Below, one piece after another: positions 42,101 to 49,947 of a stretch of DNA of 64,000 nt; the first letter of the stretch is position 1, and each line of letters starts with the position of its first letter. Origin of the DNA: an uncultured Bacteroidia bacterium (GTDB lineage Bacteria; Bacteroidota; Bacteroidia; Bacteroidales; F082); assembly GCA_902769875.1 (NCBI GenBank), contig CACXQV010000020.1, forward strand, positions 45,090 through 109,089. Reading direction: 5' to 3'. The notes beneath the pieces are model-generated. The model had not been told where the DNA came from and did not search any database. It was given only the letters and a program-made list of their open reading frames with translations. Position numbers and translations under genes: made by a program.

Positions 42101-42653
42101 CAATGCTTTCCAAAATGTCGATATGTCCACGATGGGGATGCTCGCAGTTGATGTCGCGAAGCAAACTCACCTTGCCAAGCTTTTCACCGTCGCGCCATTG
42201 TTGGGTGTATTCGCTACGCTCACAAGTGGCCAAGGCTAATTTGTCGTTTTGCTTGATGAAAAGCACAACAGGTTGTGCAGCGGCTATTCGGTTGAAGCCA
42301 CGAGTCAATGTCGCCAACTCTGTTCGTGTTAGTTTCTGCCCATCACGAATCTCAGCGGCAAAAACCATCATCCCTGTATAGCGGCCTTGAGCGGCCTCCT
42401 GTGTGACATCTTCTCCGCTTTTCACCTTGGCTTGTCCCGACAACGATGCCTCATCCACGGTACCTATAAAATAGGTGTGTTCCACTTTGCGCATAATCTC
42501 TTGTAAAGCCTTGCTCAGAGGCCCTGGATAAAGGCCATCGAACGGAACTGGAGTGCGCGTTATCTCATTGAAAGAAATGTGAAGATGGTTGAGCAATGCA
42601 GCACAAGCATCAAACAGCGGTTCATCAACAAACTTTCTTAATATGGTATTCAT
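39162..42653 (-). CDS. Eco57I-type N6-adenine DNA methyltransferase, partner of a PLD helicase
   Basis: 1163 residues. Methyltransferase motifs: GSFYTPREIVQYMVDESL, CRVLDPACGSGAFPMGMLQQ (motif I), GVDIQPIAVQIS, and FDIVIGNPPYIRRTS (motif IV, NPPY). The N-terminal 450 residues are helical and contain many charged segments; the C-terminal 350 residues should hold target recognition, ending TYDEVLVIDPAPPFTREEY. It follows the helicase gene after 11 bp. The pair resembles two-gene restriction systems in which a PLD-nuclease helicase acts with a type IIG-like methylase. DISARM markers (DrmA, DrmB) and BREX markers (PglZ, BrxC) are absent. Confidence 0.85.
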   Translation of the reverse strand: MNTILRKFVDEPLFDACAALLNHLHISFNEITRTPVPFDGLYPGPLSKALQEIMRKVEHTYFIGTVDEASLSGQAKVKSGEDVTQEAAQGRYTGMMVFAAEIRDGQKLTRTELATLTRGFNRIAAAQPVVLFIKQNDKLALATCERSEYTQQWRDGEKLGKVSLLRDINCEHPHRGHIDILESIGDKAYPTFEELYKHWMQVFSSELLTKKFYSELSDWYAWAVQVVRFPNDLNTTDDDEKFNHESCIRLITRLIFVWFLKQKHLIPEEFFDEDYIRDHFIENFDPHDRENMLYNPEKSKYYRLILQNLFFAMLNCPIVEEGKDTANNRKFRGDHQYGIKRDGYNVNNLMRYKADFKEGGADEFVQMANNNVPFLNGGLFDCLDDKPNKLYYDGFSERKESLEQLYLPDWLFFGEEVGRGIDLSQWYDDTKKRNVSARGIIDILKRYNFTIEENTPLDQEVSLDPELLGKAFENLLASYNPETKTSARKQTGSFYTPREIVQYMVDESLVAHLKRVCGDELEPQYRTLLSYSTEETTLNKEQRRNIMQAIYHCRVLDPACGSGAFPMGMLQQMVHILRQLDPTNEMWKEFMIDLAIEQSRKAYNAEVEKERKARLADIEEAFNRHVNDPDYARKLYLIENCIYGVDIQPIAVQISKLRFFISLVVDQKPSDDAVHNFGIRPLPNLESKFVAANTLIPVEYDGTLVENDDDVIKYKSRLKELNHKIFLAKRNVDKQRLKNEIKATREALAQAIEDTGFVGHSEAEQLAKWDMFDQNASSSYFDAEWMFGVRGGFDIVIGNPPYIRRTSLSEKDKANYERLYNSAKKQYDIYLLFIERGLKSLQSNGHLCFINPIRFFNSDYGEGCRKVIMRESCIKSILDVSQLSVFENALTYPCVLLLEKNNNQHNLVKYYRPSEIIEVLNLKTNDATTFDQSSFNSEECLFIIPSDNNTSKIIGKIDKIKSSISTYFDVARGLANNKVDFGVEIYPAIKSKNVDKYCIKGSVEYVDTDYAQRFSPEMVIMPRTVLYLKSTIKKKGLILLDRIYYLIPRNNTTIENQYVIGIINSKITNFWFEYKYSSTKVSGNYFDLNGNQIKSIPLPYNEKYKTSIISLVNQVLEKGGDKVLEQEIDRLVYQLYGLTYDEVLVIDPAPPFTREEYKADNND

Positions 42654-42664
42654 GGCTCCGTGCT

Positions 42665-45600
42665 TTATTTACTGACATATTCCCATGCAATCAAATCAAA
42701 TTCTTCTTTCCTGAATTTTTCTTCGAGTCGCTTGCTTTCTTTACTTGGTGTTGGGCTAAAACCTTTGCGCGACCTCGCTATCTGTAGAATTTCGTTAGTG
42801 GCTTGTTGCGGCACTTGTTCCTCCATCCATTGCTGGACAATGGCTTGAAGTTTGGCAATGCGTTCGTTTTGATGCGTTTCAATCCAGTCGGGCAGATAGC
42901 GGTCTTTTAGCCTATTCTTGCGAAGGAAATTGAGAATTTCCGCACGGTTCATCTCAGTGAATGTGGGGGCTTTCGACTTGTCGGCAGGCTGGCACATCAG
43001 ATAAATCTCGCGGTATTTCTCCTCGGATGACTCGCGCTTGGGATAGCCTATCACGGCCACGAGGCATTCCGGGATTCTTTCAAACAATGTGTCCTCGTTG
43101 CGGAATCCAGTGAAAATACCGTTGGGCATCCCTTCAAGCTGCTGCTTGTACTTCTCGAAGTAGTCAAGCAAGTCTTGACGATACACTTCAAGCGAGAAGT
43201 CTTTGAGCGACAACGCCTGAGGCGACTCAATGTCGCTGATGCTGTTGTTCTGCAATTCTTCCAACAAGCGGTCAGCGTTCTTGTCCACAAGTGGATTGTC
43301 TTTCTCCATCTGCAAATACTCATCGTTTAGCTGTTGCGTCTCTGAGCCAACCAAATTCATGGTCACCATACGGTTCATAATGCGCGACTCCAAGTTCAGA
43401 TACTCCTCAAATGACGTGGCAGGCCAAAAGTTGACACATTGTATCAGTTTGTTGGGCGATCCGATACGGTCAATACGGCCAAAGCGTTGTATCAGTCGTA
43501 CAGGATTCCAGTGAATGTCATAGTTTACCTGCATATCTGCATCCTGCAAGTTTTGGCCTTCGGACAAACAATCGGAGGCAATCAGGATGTCTATTGGGTC
43601 ATCAAGCAGTCGAACTACGTCTGGCTCATTTGCTCTGACGAGTTGTTCCCACACGGTATATGGCACACGCCATTGACGTTTTTCGGCATCGAAATACTTC
43701 TCCGTGTCAAGATGTGTCTCTTCATAGAGCTGACTCCAGTCCCTTTCCTTATAGAGTTTGCTGTAAGGAGCAAAACTCTGCAATACTTCATGGAAGTCCT
43801 TGGTATGGTGCTGGCCAGAGGTATAGATAGCGGTGCCCGAAACTGAGGCTATGCGGCTGAAACCACGTTGCATAAGCTCGTCATACAGGAACTTGGCGGT
43901 GTCGCTATAGGCCGTAAAGATGACTATCTTCTTGTTCTTACTCTCCTGCTTTTCTTTGAGCAACTTTTCGAGCTCGTCTAATTTCACGTCTTGTTCAGAG
44001 CGGTTTCGATAGTTTTTCTCAAAGCCCTGCAAACTCAGGTAAATTTCGTTCAGGCATTTCACGTTATGTTGTAGCCCTCGCTTGAATCCGCCAAGGTTCT
44101 TCATCTCACTAAGTTTGATGGTTCCCTTGCGAAGCGTGAACACATCGTCTGTGTCGAAGTTCTCATCCTCATCAGGCACATCCACATCAATGACTCCGTT
44201 CTTCTTGTGCTCTTCAAAGTCGATGACTTTTTTAAGGGTTTGTTCATGGACGTCGAGCACCTTTTTCACGGTCAACATACATGAATACCACGAGCTTTCT
44301 AATCGTTTCATGAACAGGATGCTCATCATCTTGACCAGAAACCGCTCACGATTCACATTGTCGTTCCAGTCGTTTTGTGCGCCCTTTCTGGCTTGAACGG
44401 GTTTGTCTGGGATGTAAAGGCTGGGTTGATAGGCCGTAAGCGTGAGCTCCTCAAATGCCTTGTAGATTTCATCTGTGGTTTGGTATTTGCCGAAGTGGTC
44501 TACACCTTTGTAAATATTTCGCGGCTTGGCTTTTTCAGGGAATCCCATGTCTTCGCCTAAGGTCTTCTCAATCAACTTGCGTGTCCTTGCCACAATCAGT
44601 TTGTCCGTCAAGTTGAAGAACTTTGGGGAGAGCATGGCAATGAAACTGCCAATGGTGCGGTTTGAGTCTTTGCACCATTCGGTGTATTTACGTTGTGAAT
44701 CGGCAAAAAGGTTACGGAGCGATTCCACCCCAAAGTCATCGTTGTCAAAGGCATCATCTTTGCCTCTGCCAATCAGGTTGAACTGTCCTTTCACATCGCG
44801 CAATCCTGTGTTGATAGGTGTGGCCGACAACATAAGAATCTTTAGCTGATGGCCTTCTTTCTGTGATTGTACTTTGATGATGGTTTCAAGCAAATCTTGG
44901 TATCGTCCTGACTTCTCATTGCGTAGATTATGGCTTTCATCAATCACAATCAGCAGTTTCTCGCGTTTTTGCAGATAATCGAGCTTATAGGTGTCATAGC
45001 TGGTTTGCAGCCTCTCGTTCTGCAAATCGGTATGGAAGCGAACCTGATAGTCAAATTTGTCCTTGTCGAAGCGCGACCCCGCTCCTTTCAGGTATTGTGT
45101 CCAGTTCTGTTGCAACTTCTTGGGACAAAGCAACACCGTAGTGTAACCCTGTATCTGGTAGAACTTAATGACTGCCAAAGCCGAAAAAGTCTTACCTAAG
45201 CCAACGGCATCCGCCAAAATGGCACCGTTGTATTTGCGCAACATCTTGATGAGAGAGATAACGCCTTTTTGCTGGTAGTTGAACAAGGTCCGCCAAATCT
45301 CACTCGTTTGGAGCAGCGACATATTTTCCTGATGCTCAATGGATGTGCCGTCCAATTCAAGATCAGCCTTAAACAGTTCGTAGAGTATCTTATAATAGAT
45401 TTCCTGGGGGGTGTATTTGCGGAAATACTCTTCTATCATGCGAATGAAGTAATCCTTCATGCTGATTTGGCCTGCTCCTGGATTGTTAGGGTCTTGAATC
45501 TTCTCCTTGGCTGTCTTCCAAATATCCTCAAACCAACGGCAGACCTCTTTATAATCGGAGTTGGCCTTGTTGACGGAGTCGCCAATAGTCAATTCCACAT

Positions 45601-46075
45601 TGGAAGTTTTCTTAAGCCCTAACCCTGCATCTGTGAGGTTGCTGCTGCCCGTCAAGTAATAGCCATTGTTCTGGGGAACGCTATTTTTGAACATATACAC
45701 CTTGGCATGGCAGAAAGCATTGGCGATGGCACGGACTTGCACACTATTGCGTTCGAGGAACGCCTTGGCTTCTTGGGCATACTCGTCTAATTGAAACGAG
45801 CTTTCCACCGAGAAGTCGCCATTCAGCAAGTCTTTGATGTCGTCCAATTGTTTCTCTTCTCTCACCATTTCCGAAGAAACGATACGGAACTCGTCCTCCT
45901 CTGGCAGTTCGCGATAAAGCTTACTGAGAGCGCGAATGGTAAAATAACCCGTCACGATGTCGAGCTTCCCAGTTTGGCCTGACTGTTGGCCTGAATACAG
46001 ATTGATGAAATCCCAAACGGTCGTTATATTTAGGCCGTCATCCGGATAACGATCCACTTTATTGTCAATGAGCAT
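42665..46075 (-). CDS. SNF2-like helicase with N-terminal PLD (HKD) nuclease domain
   Basis: 1136 residues. N-terminal PLD-type domain with a single HKD motif: FCHAKVYMFK (His123, Lys125) and LTGSSNLTDAG (143-146), as in dimeric BfiI-type nucleases. The helicase core follows: LADAVGLGKTFSAL (Walker A), LLIVIDESHNLRNEKSG (motif II), LMLSATPINTG (motif III), and SEGQNLQDADMQVNYD with RLIQRFGRIDRIGS (motifs V and VI). It is predicted to be an ATP-driven DNA translocase with a nuclease head. First gene of a two-gene operon with the methyltransferase. Its roughly 280-nt leader contains the large inverted-repeat element at 46151-46313. Confidence 0.87.
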   Translation of the reverse strand: MLIDNKVDRYPDDGLNITTVWDFINLYSGQQSGQTGKLDIVTGYFTIRALSKLYRELPEEDEFRIVSSEMVREEKQLDDIKDLLNGDFSVESSFQLDEYAQEAKAFLERNSVQVRAIANAFCHAKVYMFKNSVPQNNGYYLTGSSNLTDAGLGLKKTSNVELTIGDSVNKANSDYKEVCRWFEDIWKTAKEKIQDPNNPGAGQISMKDYFIRMIEEYFRKYTPQEIYYKILYELFKADLELDGTSIEHQENMSLLQTSEIWRTLFNYQQKGVISLIKMLRKYNGAILADAVGLGKTFSALAVIKFYQIQGYTTVLLCPKKLQQNWTQYLKGAGSRFDKDKFDYQVRFHTDLQNERLQTSYDTYKLDYLQKREKLLIVIDESHNLRNEKSGRYQDLLETIIKVQSQKEGHQLKILMLSATPINTGLRDVKGQFNLIGRGKDDAFDNDDFGVESLRNLFADSQRKYTEWCKDSNRTIGSFIAMLSPKFFNLTDKLIVARTRKLIEKTLGEDMGFPEKAKPRNIYKGVDHFGKYQTTDEIYKAFEELTLTAYQPSLYIPDKPVQARKGAQNDWNDNVNRERFLVKMMSILFMKRLESSWYSCMLTVKKVLDVHEQTLKKVIDFEEHKKNGVIDVDVPDEDENFDTDDVFTLRKGTIKLSEMKNLGGFKRGLQHNVKCLNEIYLSLQGFEKNYRNRSEQDVKLDELEKLLKEKQESKNKKIVIFTAYSDTAKFLYDELMQRGFSRIASVSGTAIYTSGQHHTKDFHEVLQSFAPYSKLYKERDWSQLYEETHLDTEKYFDAEKRQWRVPYTVWEQLVRANEPDVVRLLDDPIDILIASDCLSEGQNLQDADMQVNYDIHWNPVRLIQRFGRIDRIGSPNKLIQCVNFWPATSFEEYLNLESRIMNRMVTMNLVGSETQQLNDEYLQMEKDNPLVDKNADRLLEELQNNSISDIESPQALSLKDFSLEVYRQDLLDYFEKYKQQLEGMPNGIFTGFRNEDTLFERIPECLVAVIGYPKRESSEEKYREIYLMCQPADKSKAPTFTEMNRAEILNFLRKNRLKDRYLPDWIETHQNERIAKLQAIVQQWMEEQVPQQATNEILQIARSRKGFSPTPSKESKRLEEKFRKEEFDLIAWEYVSK

Positions 46076-46150
46076 ACGCTATAGTTTTGCAGCGCAAGGA
46101 CTATCTGTTCGGAGGGGATGGGCTCAAACAAAGAACCTCAGGGCATGAAA

Positions 46151-46313
46151 AAGCGCGGATAGGCGCTTATCAATGTCCCAAGGCCCTAGGAAGCCCATTT
46201 GTAAAGATAAGTCCAGCCCGCGCTATAGCGCAGGCGCTGGTACTTATTCGTCTTACAAATGTCTTTTGAATTTCCTAGGTTCAGGGACATTCCGAATATA
46301 GCACTAACGCTAT
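46151..46313 (-). other. Nested inverted-repeat element in the helicase leader
   Basis: Three hairpins in a row: AAGCGC/GCGCTT (46151-46168), a 120-nt nested structure (46172-46291) and ATAGC/GCTAT (46298-46313). The large one pairs, from outside in, AATGTCCC with GGGACATT, CCTAGGAA with TTCCTAGG, ATTTGTAA with TTACAAAT, ATAAGT with ACTTAT, CCAGC with GCTGG, and has a GCGCTATAGCGC palindrome at its tip. All arms are in order, with small asymmetric loops between. On the minus strand it would be in the 5' leader of the helicase mRNA. It may be a structured RNA, an attenuator or a miniature inverted-repeat element. Confidence 0.75.
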
Positions 46314-46359
46314 GTTATTTCCAATAAAAACGCACCGCTGTTTAGGCGATACTTGAGGG

Positions 46360-46367
46360 CAAAAATA
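46360..46367 (-). promoter_or_regulatory. TATTTTTG promoter of the helicase-methyltransferase operon
   Basis: TAnnTTTG on the minus strand, with TTTG 16 nt upstream (46384-46387). The predicted leader runs about 280 nt to the ATG at 46075 and covers the inverted-repeat element. Confidence 0.5.
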
Positions 46368-46439
46368 CAAAAACTTGGAGAATCAAAGGAAAAAAGAGAA
46401 AAAAGATAGATTTCAATCTAAAAGAATGAGAGCATTGGC

Positions 46440-46560
46440 ACCTCGGCAAGTGACACCTACCACCGTCTGCGGGACGCAGATGATGACAATGCGCCAGGAC
46501 AAGTCCCAAAGGGACAACCCTACCACACCCCGATATGCAATGTCGGTTTTTTTGGATTTT
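46440..46560. other. Intergenic stretch with small hairpins
   Basis: No gene is visible. Two perfect small hairpins occur: TCTGCG-GGA-CGCAGA (46466-46480) and GTCCC-AAA-GGGAC (46503-46515). Role unknown. Confidence 0.5.
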
Positions 46561-46570
46561 GGCAAAAAGA

Positions 46571-46605
46571 AAAGCCGTCGCAAGACGAAGGCTTGCGGCG
46601 GCTTT
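46571..46605 (-). terminator. Terminator after the flavodoxin-like gene
   Basis: AAAGCCGTCGCAAG (46571-46584) pairs with CTTGCGGCGGCTTT (46592-46605) with one G-T pair. On the minus strand it is followed by TTTCTTTTT, 31 bp after the stop of the flavodoxin-like gene. Confidence 0.75.
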
Positions 46606-46635
46606 CATAAAACTTTGTTTTGGGCGATTTGGCAC

Positions 46636-47172
46636 TCAAACGCATTTTCCCATCTCAAACGCCTCTTGTAGCTTGGCGTTTCCTTCAATCTCTTTCGGGC
46701 CGCCCACGCCGCCGCAGAAGATATGGCCTTTGAGCGCGGACTTGCCGTAGCAGTCGATCCAGCCGGTGAGGCCGCCTTCGGCGCGCTTCGGCACGAACTC
46801 CTCGTTCTCGGCAGCCGTGGTCAGCAGATAGATGTCGCGAAAGCGGTAATCCTTGGGATACATCGCGTTCATACGGTCGATGAGGGTCTTCATCTGGCCG
46901 CTCATCTCGTAGTAGTAGATGGGCGTGGCCCAGCAGACCACATCGGCGTTCAAGACGCTCTCCATAATGGCCGGCACGTCGTCCTTGATGACGCAGGCAC
47001 CCGTCTTTTGGCACGACAGGCAGCCGATGCAAAACTTGATTTCCTTGCCTCTCAGCGAGACGAGTTCCACTTGATGCCCAGCGGCTTCTGCGCCCTTGGC
47101 AAACTGCTCCGCCAAAGCCTGGCTGTTCGAGCCGGGGCGGAGGCTGGTTGAGATTACGATTACTTTTTTCAT
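46636..47172 (-). CDS. NAD(P)H-dependent FMN oxidoreductase, flavodoxin family
   Basis: 178 residues. Flavin-binding start VIVISTSLRPGSNSQALAEQF, then KFCIGCLSCQKTGACVIKDD, the cysteine-rich motif typical of this oxidoreductase group, and VVCWATPIYYYEMSGQMK. ATG at 47172. The gene follows the hydrolase gene after 8 bp and ends an operon of three; substrate unknown. Confidence 0.85.
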   Translation of the reverse strand: MKKVIVISTSLRPGSNSQALAEQFAKGAEAAGHQVELVSLRGKEIKFCIGCLSCQKTGACVIKDDVPAIMESVLNADVVCWATPIYYYEMSGQMKTLIDRMNAMYPKDYRFRDIYLLTTAAENEEFVPKRAEGGLTGWIDCYGKSALKGHIFCGGVGGPKEIEGNAKLQEAFEMGKCV

Positions 47173-47180
47173 ATTTTGAC

Positions 47181-48290
47181 TTATAGATTTTTGCTGAAAA
47201 ACTCCGCCAGCGTGTCCCACGGGATGTAGTTGCCTTCGCCGCCGTCGTAGAGGTCGCAGTGGGTGGCGCCGGGGATGATGAGCAGTTGCTTGTTTTCGGG
47301 GTTGGGATTGGGCTTGCCGATGAAGTTGTAGCCTTCGGCTTGGCCTTCCACCATATATTTGTAGGCCGCCTCGCCGAAATAGCGCGAATGGGCTTCCGCG
47401 CCGTGTATCACGAGGACGGCGGAGCGGATTTCGTTGATGTAGTAAAGGAAACGGCTGTTGGCGTAGGCCTGCGTGCCGATGACGCGCCAGCCGTCGTTGC
47501 TGTTGCCGCTGCGCTTGTGATAGCCGCGAGGCGTTTTATAATATGCGTGATAGTCTTTCACGAACTGCGGAACCTCAGCGGGCAGCGGGTCGATGACGCC
47601 GCCTGCCATCGCCATCGGGTCGGTAAGACGCTGTTTGGCGAGGGCTTCACGGGCAGCGTGGCGGTCGGCCTCGTTGTCGTTGGACTCATAATAGCCGTTG
47701 CCGCTGATGCGGGTCATATCGTACATCGTCGAGGCCACGGTGGCTTTGATGCGCGGGTCGGCAGCGGCAGCATTCAATGCAATACCACCCCAGCCGCAGA
47801 TGCCAATGATGCCAATCCTTTCAGCATCCACATTGTCCAACTTCGAGAGGTAATCGACGGCGGCCATAAAGTCCTCCGTGTTGATGTCGGGCGAGGCCGT
47901 GCGGCGGGGTTCTCCACTGCTTTCACCAGTATAGGACGGGTCGAAAGCCAAGGCCACAAAGCCGCGCTCTGCCATCTTCATAGCATACAGGCCGCTCGAC
48001 TGCTCCTTGACGGCACCAAAAGGCCCGCTCACAGCAATAGCTGCCAATTTGCCTTCGGCATCCTTGGGCGTATAAAGGTCAGCAGCCAACGTCAGACCGT
48101 ACTGCGTTTCAAACGTCACCTTGCGGTGGTTCACTTTTTCGCTCAGCGGGAACACCTTGTCCCACTCCTGTGTGAGGTTCAATTCTTGCTTCATTTCTTC
48201 TTTGTTTTCTTTTGCTTCTGTTGTTTGAGGTTGGTTGTTGCAGGCGGTCATAAGTGCTACCACTGCTGCAAAGATGAGAATCTTTTTCAT
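47181..48290 (-). CDS. Alpha/beta hydrolase lipoprotein, dienelactone-hydrolase-like
   Basis: 369 residues. Lipobox LMTACNNQ near residue 17, then an alpha/beta hydrolase core: AIAVSGPFGAVKEQSSGLYA, LAFDPSYTGESSGEPR, and IGIIGICGWGGIALNAAA. The nucleophile elbow is Gly-Ile-Cys-Gly-Trp-Gly, so a cysteine replaces the usual serine, as in dienelactone hydrolase. Asp and His are plausible at VLVIHGAEAHSR and LLIIPGATHCDLYDGG. It is middle gene of the operon driven from 48899. Confidence 0.8.
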   Translation of the reverse strand: MKKILIFAAVVALMTACNNQPQTTEAKENKEEMKQELNLTQEWDKVFPLSEKVNHRKVTFETQYGLTLAADLYTPKDAEGKLAAIAVSGPFGAVKEQSSGLYAMKMAERGFVALAFDPSYTGESSGEPRRTASPDINTEDFMAAVDYLSKLDNVDAERIGIIGICGWGGIALNAAAADPRIKATVASTMYDMTRISGNGYYESNDNEADRHAAREALAKQRLTDPMAMAGGVIDPLPAEVPQFVKDYHAYYKTPRGYHKRSGNSNDGWRVIGTQAYANSRFLYYINEIRSAVLVIHGAEAHSRYFGEAAYKYMVEGQAEGYNFIGKPNPNPENKQLLIIPGATHCDLYDGGEGNYIPWDTLAEFFSKNL

Positions 48291-48294
48291 AATA

Positions 48295-48873
48295 TCAATG
48301 GTTTATCCTTTTTTTCCCGTTTTTAATCACAATGCCTTTGTATCCTTTGGGAGCAATTTGCCCGGTAATCGTGTAGGCTGTTCCTTCGCTATTTTCGTCA
48401 GGTGATAGTTCTTGGATCCCTGTATAGATGGGCTGCAAGGAAAGCGTGATGCTCACTTCGCCTTCGCCGGCTTTGACGAACCTACGCACCTCGTCAGCAG
48501 AAAGACCGTCGAGTTTGCCGATGCGGGTGTACGACCACGAGTTGCTTCCATAGAAAATACAGATGTTGTCGCCGCCATAGAGGACAAGGTCGCCCGCCGA
48601 AGTGGTGGTTTGGTGGTTGTCGGTCGGGAACGACTGCCCAATATAGCCCACTTTCTCGAAGTTGCCGTAGTCGTGTGCAATGTAAACGATGTTTTCGGTT
48701 TGCAGAGCGGCAATCAAGGCTCGTGTTCCGACATTGTCTTCCATTGTGACGGTATGCGTCTCCTCGCCGATGGTGATATACATTTTCTGTTCCATAGTCT
48801 GTGCAAAAGTCTCGCTGTTTTTTGTGCAACCTGTTATCAGTATTGCAGCCAATAACCAAAGAATCTGTTTCAT
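48295..48873 (-). CDS. Cyclophilin-like-fold lipoprotein with sorting-tail-like end
   Basis: 192 residues. Lipobox AAILITGCTK; residues 30-125 match the cyclophilin-like fold found beside flavodoxin genes (MYITIGEETHTVTMEDN, YGNFEKVGYIGQSFP, GDLVLYGGDNICIFYGSNSW, TRIGKLDG). The end, TAYTITGQIAPKGYKGIVIKNGKK, resembles the short T9SS-like tails of Prevotella-type proteins. First gene of the operon with the hydrolase (4 bp apart) and flavodoxin genes. Divergent from the AraC regulator, which probably controls it. Confidence 0.75.
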   Translation of the reverse strand: MKQILWLLAAILITGCTKNSETFAQTMEQKMYITIGEETHTVTMEDNVGTRALIAALQTENIVYIAHDYGNFEKVGYIGQSFPTDNHQTTTSAGDLVLYGGDNICIFYGSNSWSYTRIGKLDGLSADEVRRFVKAGEGEVSITLSLQPIYTGIQELSPDENSEGTAYTITGQIAPKGYKGIVIKNGKKRINH

Positions 48874-48898
48874 TTAGGAATAATTCTAATTTCGTTGG

Positions 48899-48906
48899 CA
48901 AAAGTA
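48899..48906 (-). promoter_or_regulatory. TACTTTTG promoter of the cyclophilin-hydrolase-flavodoxin operon
   Basis: TAnnTTTG on the minus strand, 25 nt before the ATG at 48873. The divergent AraC promoter at 49025 shares the intergenic space, which is where the regulator would bind. Confidence 0.6.
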
Positions 48907-49024
48907 CGCTTGTTGTTTAAAAGAGGTATTACACAAATTGGCTGAATTAATACCAATTTCGCAGAAAATGAGCAAAAAGTATAAAATATAGTACCATTTT
49001 TATCTTATTTCATCGGAATAATCG

Positions 49025-49032
49025 TAACTTTG
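49025..49032 (+). promoter_or_regulatory. TAACTTTG promoter of the AraC regulator
   Basis: TAnnTTTG only 8 nt before the ATG at 49041; the mRNA would be nearly leaderless. Confidence 0.6.
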
Positions 49033-49040
49033 CCCCCACG

Positions 49041-49934
49041 ATGAAGAAAATCCTGAAAATAGATAGCCCCAACGATTTTGCCCGATTCGTGGATGCTCCT
49101 GAGCTGCATCCATTGGTCAGCATTATTCATTACGATGAACTTCCGCCTTTCCGTCATAGCCTGAACAACTACGGTGTCTATGGACTCTTTATCCAACGCC
49201 AGTTTCCCAAAGATCTCTCGTATGGTATGAAAACCTTGCAGGTGAGCGATGCCTCGATTATTGCCGTCGAGCCTGGACAGATTGGCGGGTTGGAGGACAA
49301 CGGCGAGCGTATCTCGTTGAGCGGATGGGTGCTTTTGTGGTCGCCCGAACTGCTGCACGGTTCCGAACTGGAGCACCAGATAGAACGCTATCAGTATTTC
49401 TCTTATTTCTTCACTGGCTCTTTGCGGATGGAGCCTGACGAATGGCTCTGCATTACGCAACTGCTCGCCCAGATGCGGCAAGAGTTGGCGGCTCACGAGG
49501 ATTCGCCATCGCTCAGAAGCATCCTTTTGGCCTACCTGCACCTGATATTGGAGTACTGCAACCGCATCTACTTGCGTCAACTCTCTGAGGAAGATAATGG
49601 CAACAGCGACTTGCTGAAACGCTTTCACGACCTGCTGCAACAGTATTTCCGTGAGAATCGACAGCTTTCACAAGGCCTGCCTACTGTTGCCTATTGTGCT
49701 TCAGAGCTGGCCTATTCGCCGCGATATTTCGGCGACATCGTCCACAAGGCCACTGGCGGAACAGCCATCGGCTACATCCACAACTATGTCATCAACCAGG
49801 CCAAGAGCCTACTGATGAACGGCCACAACATCAGCGAGACTTCGCGCCTCCTCGGTTTCGATTTTCCCCATCATTTCACCCGCCTCTTCAAGAAGATGAC
49901 AGGCCTCACGCCCAGCGAATATTTGGGGAAATAG
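49041..49934 (+). CDS. AraC-family transcriptional regulator
   Basis: 297 residues. The C-terminal 100 residues carry both helix-turn-helix units: VAYCASELAYSPRYFGDIVHK and ISETSRLLGFDFPHHFTRLF, ending KMTGLTPSEYLGK. The N-terminal 180 residues form a cupin-like sensing domain. It is divergent from the cyclophilin-hydrolase-flavodoxin operon, a common context in Bacteroidetes where the AraC protein controls the neighbouring oxidoreductase genes. Confidence 0.92.
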   Translation: MKKILKIDSPNDFARFVDAPELHPLVSIIHYDELPPFRHSLNNYGVYGLFIQRQFPKDLSYGMKTLQVSDASIIAVEPGQIGGLEDNGERISLSGWVLLWSPELLHGSELEHQIERYQYFSYFFTGSLRMEPDEWLCITQLLAQMRQELAAHEDSPSLRSILLAYLHLILEYCNRIYLRQLSEEDNGNSDLLKRFHDLLQQYFRENRQLSQGLPTVAYCASELAYSPRYFGDIVHKATGGTAIGYIHNYVINQAKSLLMNGHNISETSRLLGFDFPHHFTRLFKKMTGLTPSEYLGK

Positions 49935-49947
49935 TTTGATTATTAGT

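Noticed and set aside
39162-46075. Assignment to DISARM or BREX
   Set aside because: PLD, helicase and methyltransferase domains recall DISARM, but DrmA and DrmB are not present, and BREX PglZ and BrxC are missing.
46151-46313. Retron or group II intron RNA
   Set aside because: No reverse transcriptase gene lies nearby and the structure has no intron-like domains that I can recognise.
47259-48326. Long plus-strand open frame of 355 codons
   Set aside because: Antisense shadow of the hydrolase gene; composition is typical of a reverse frame.
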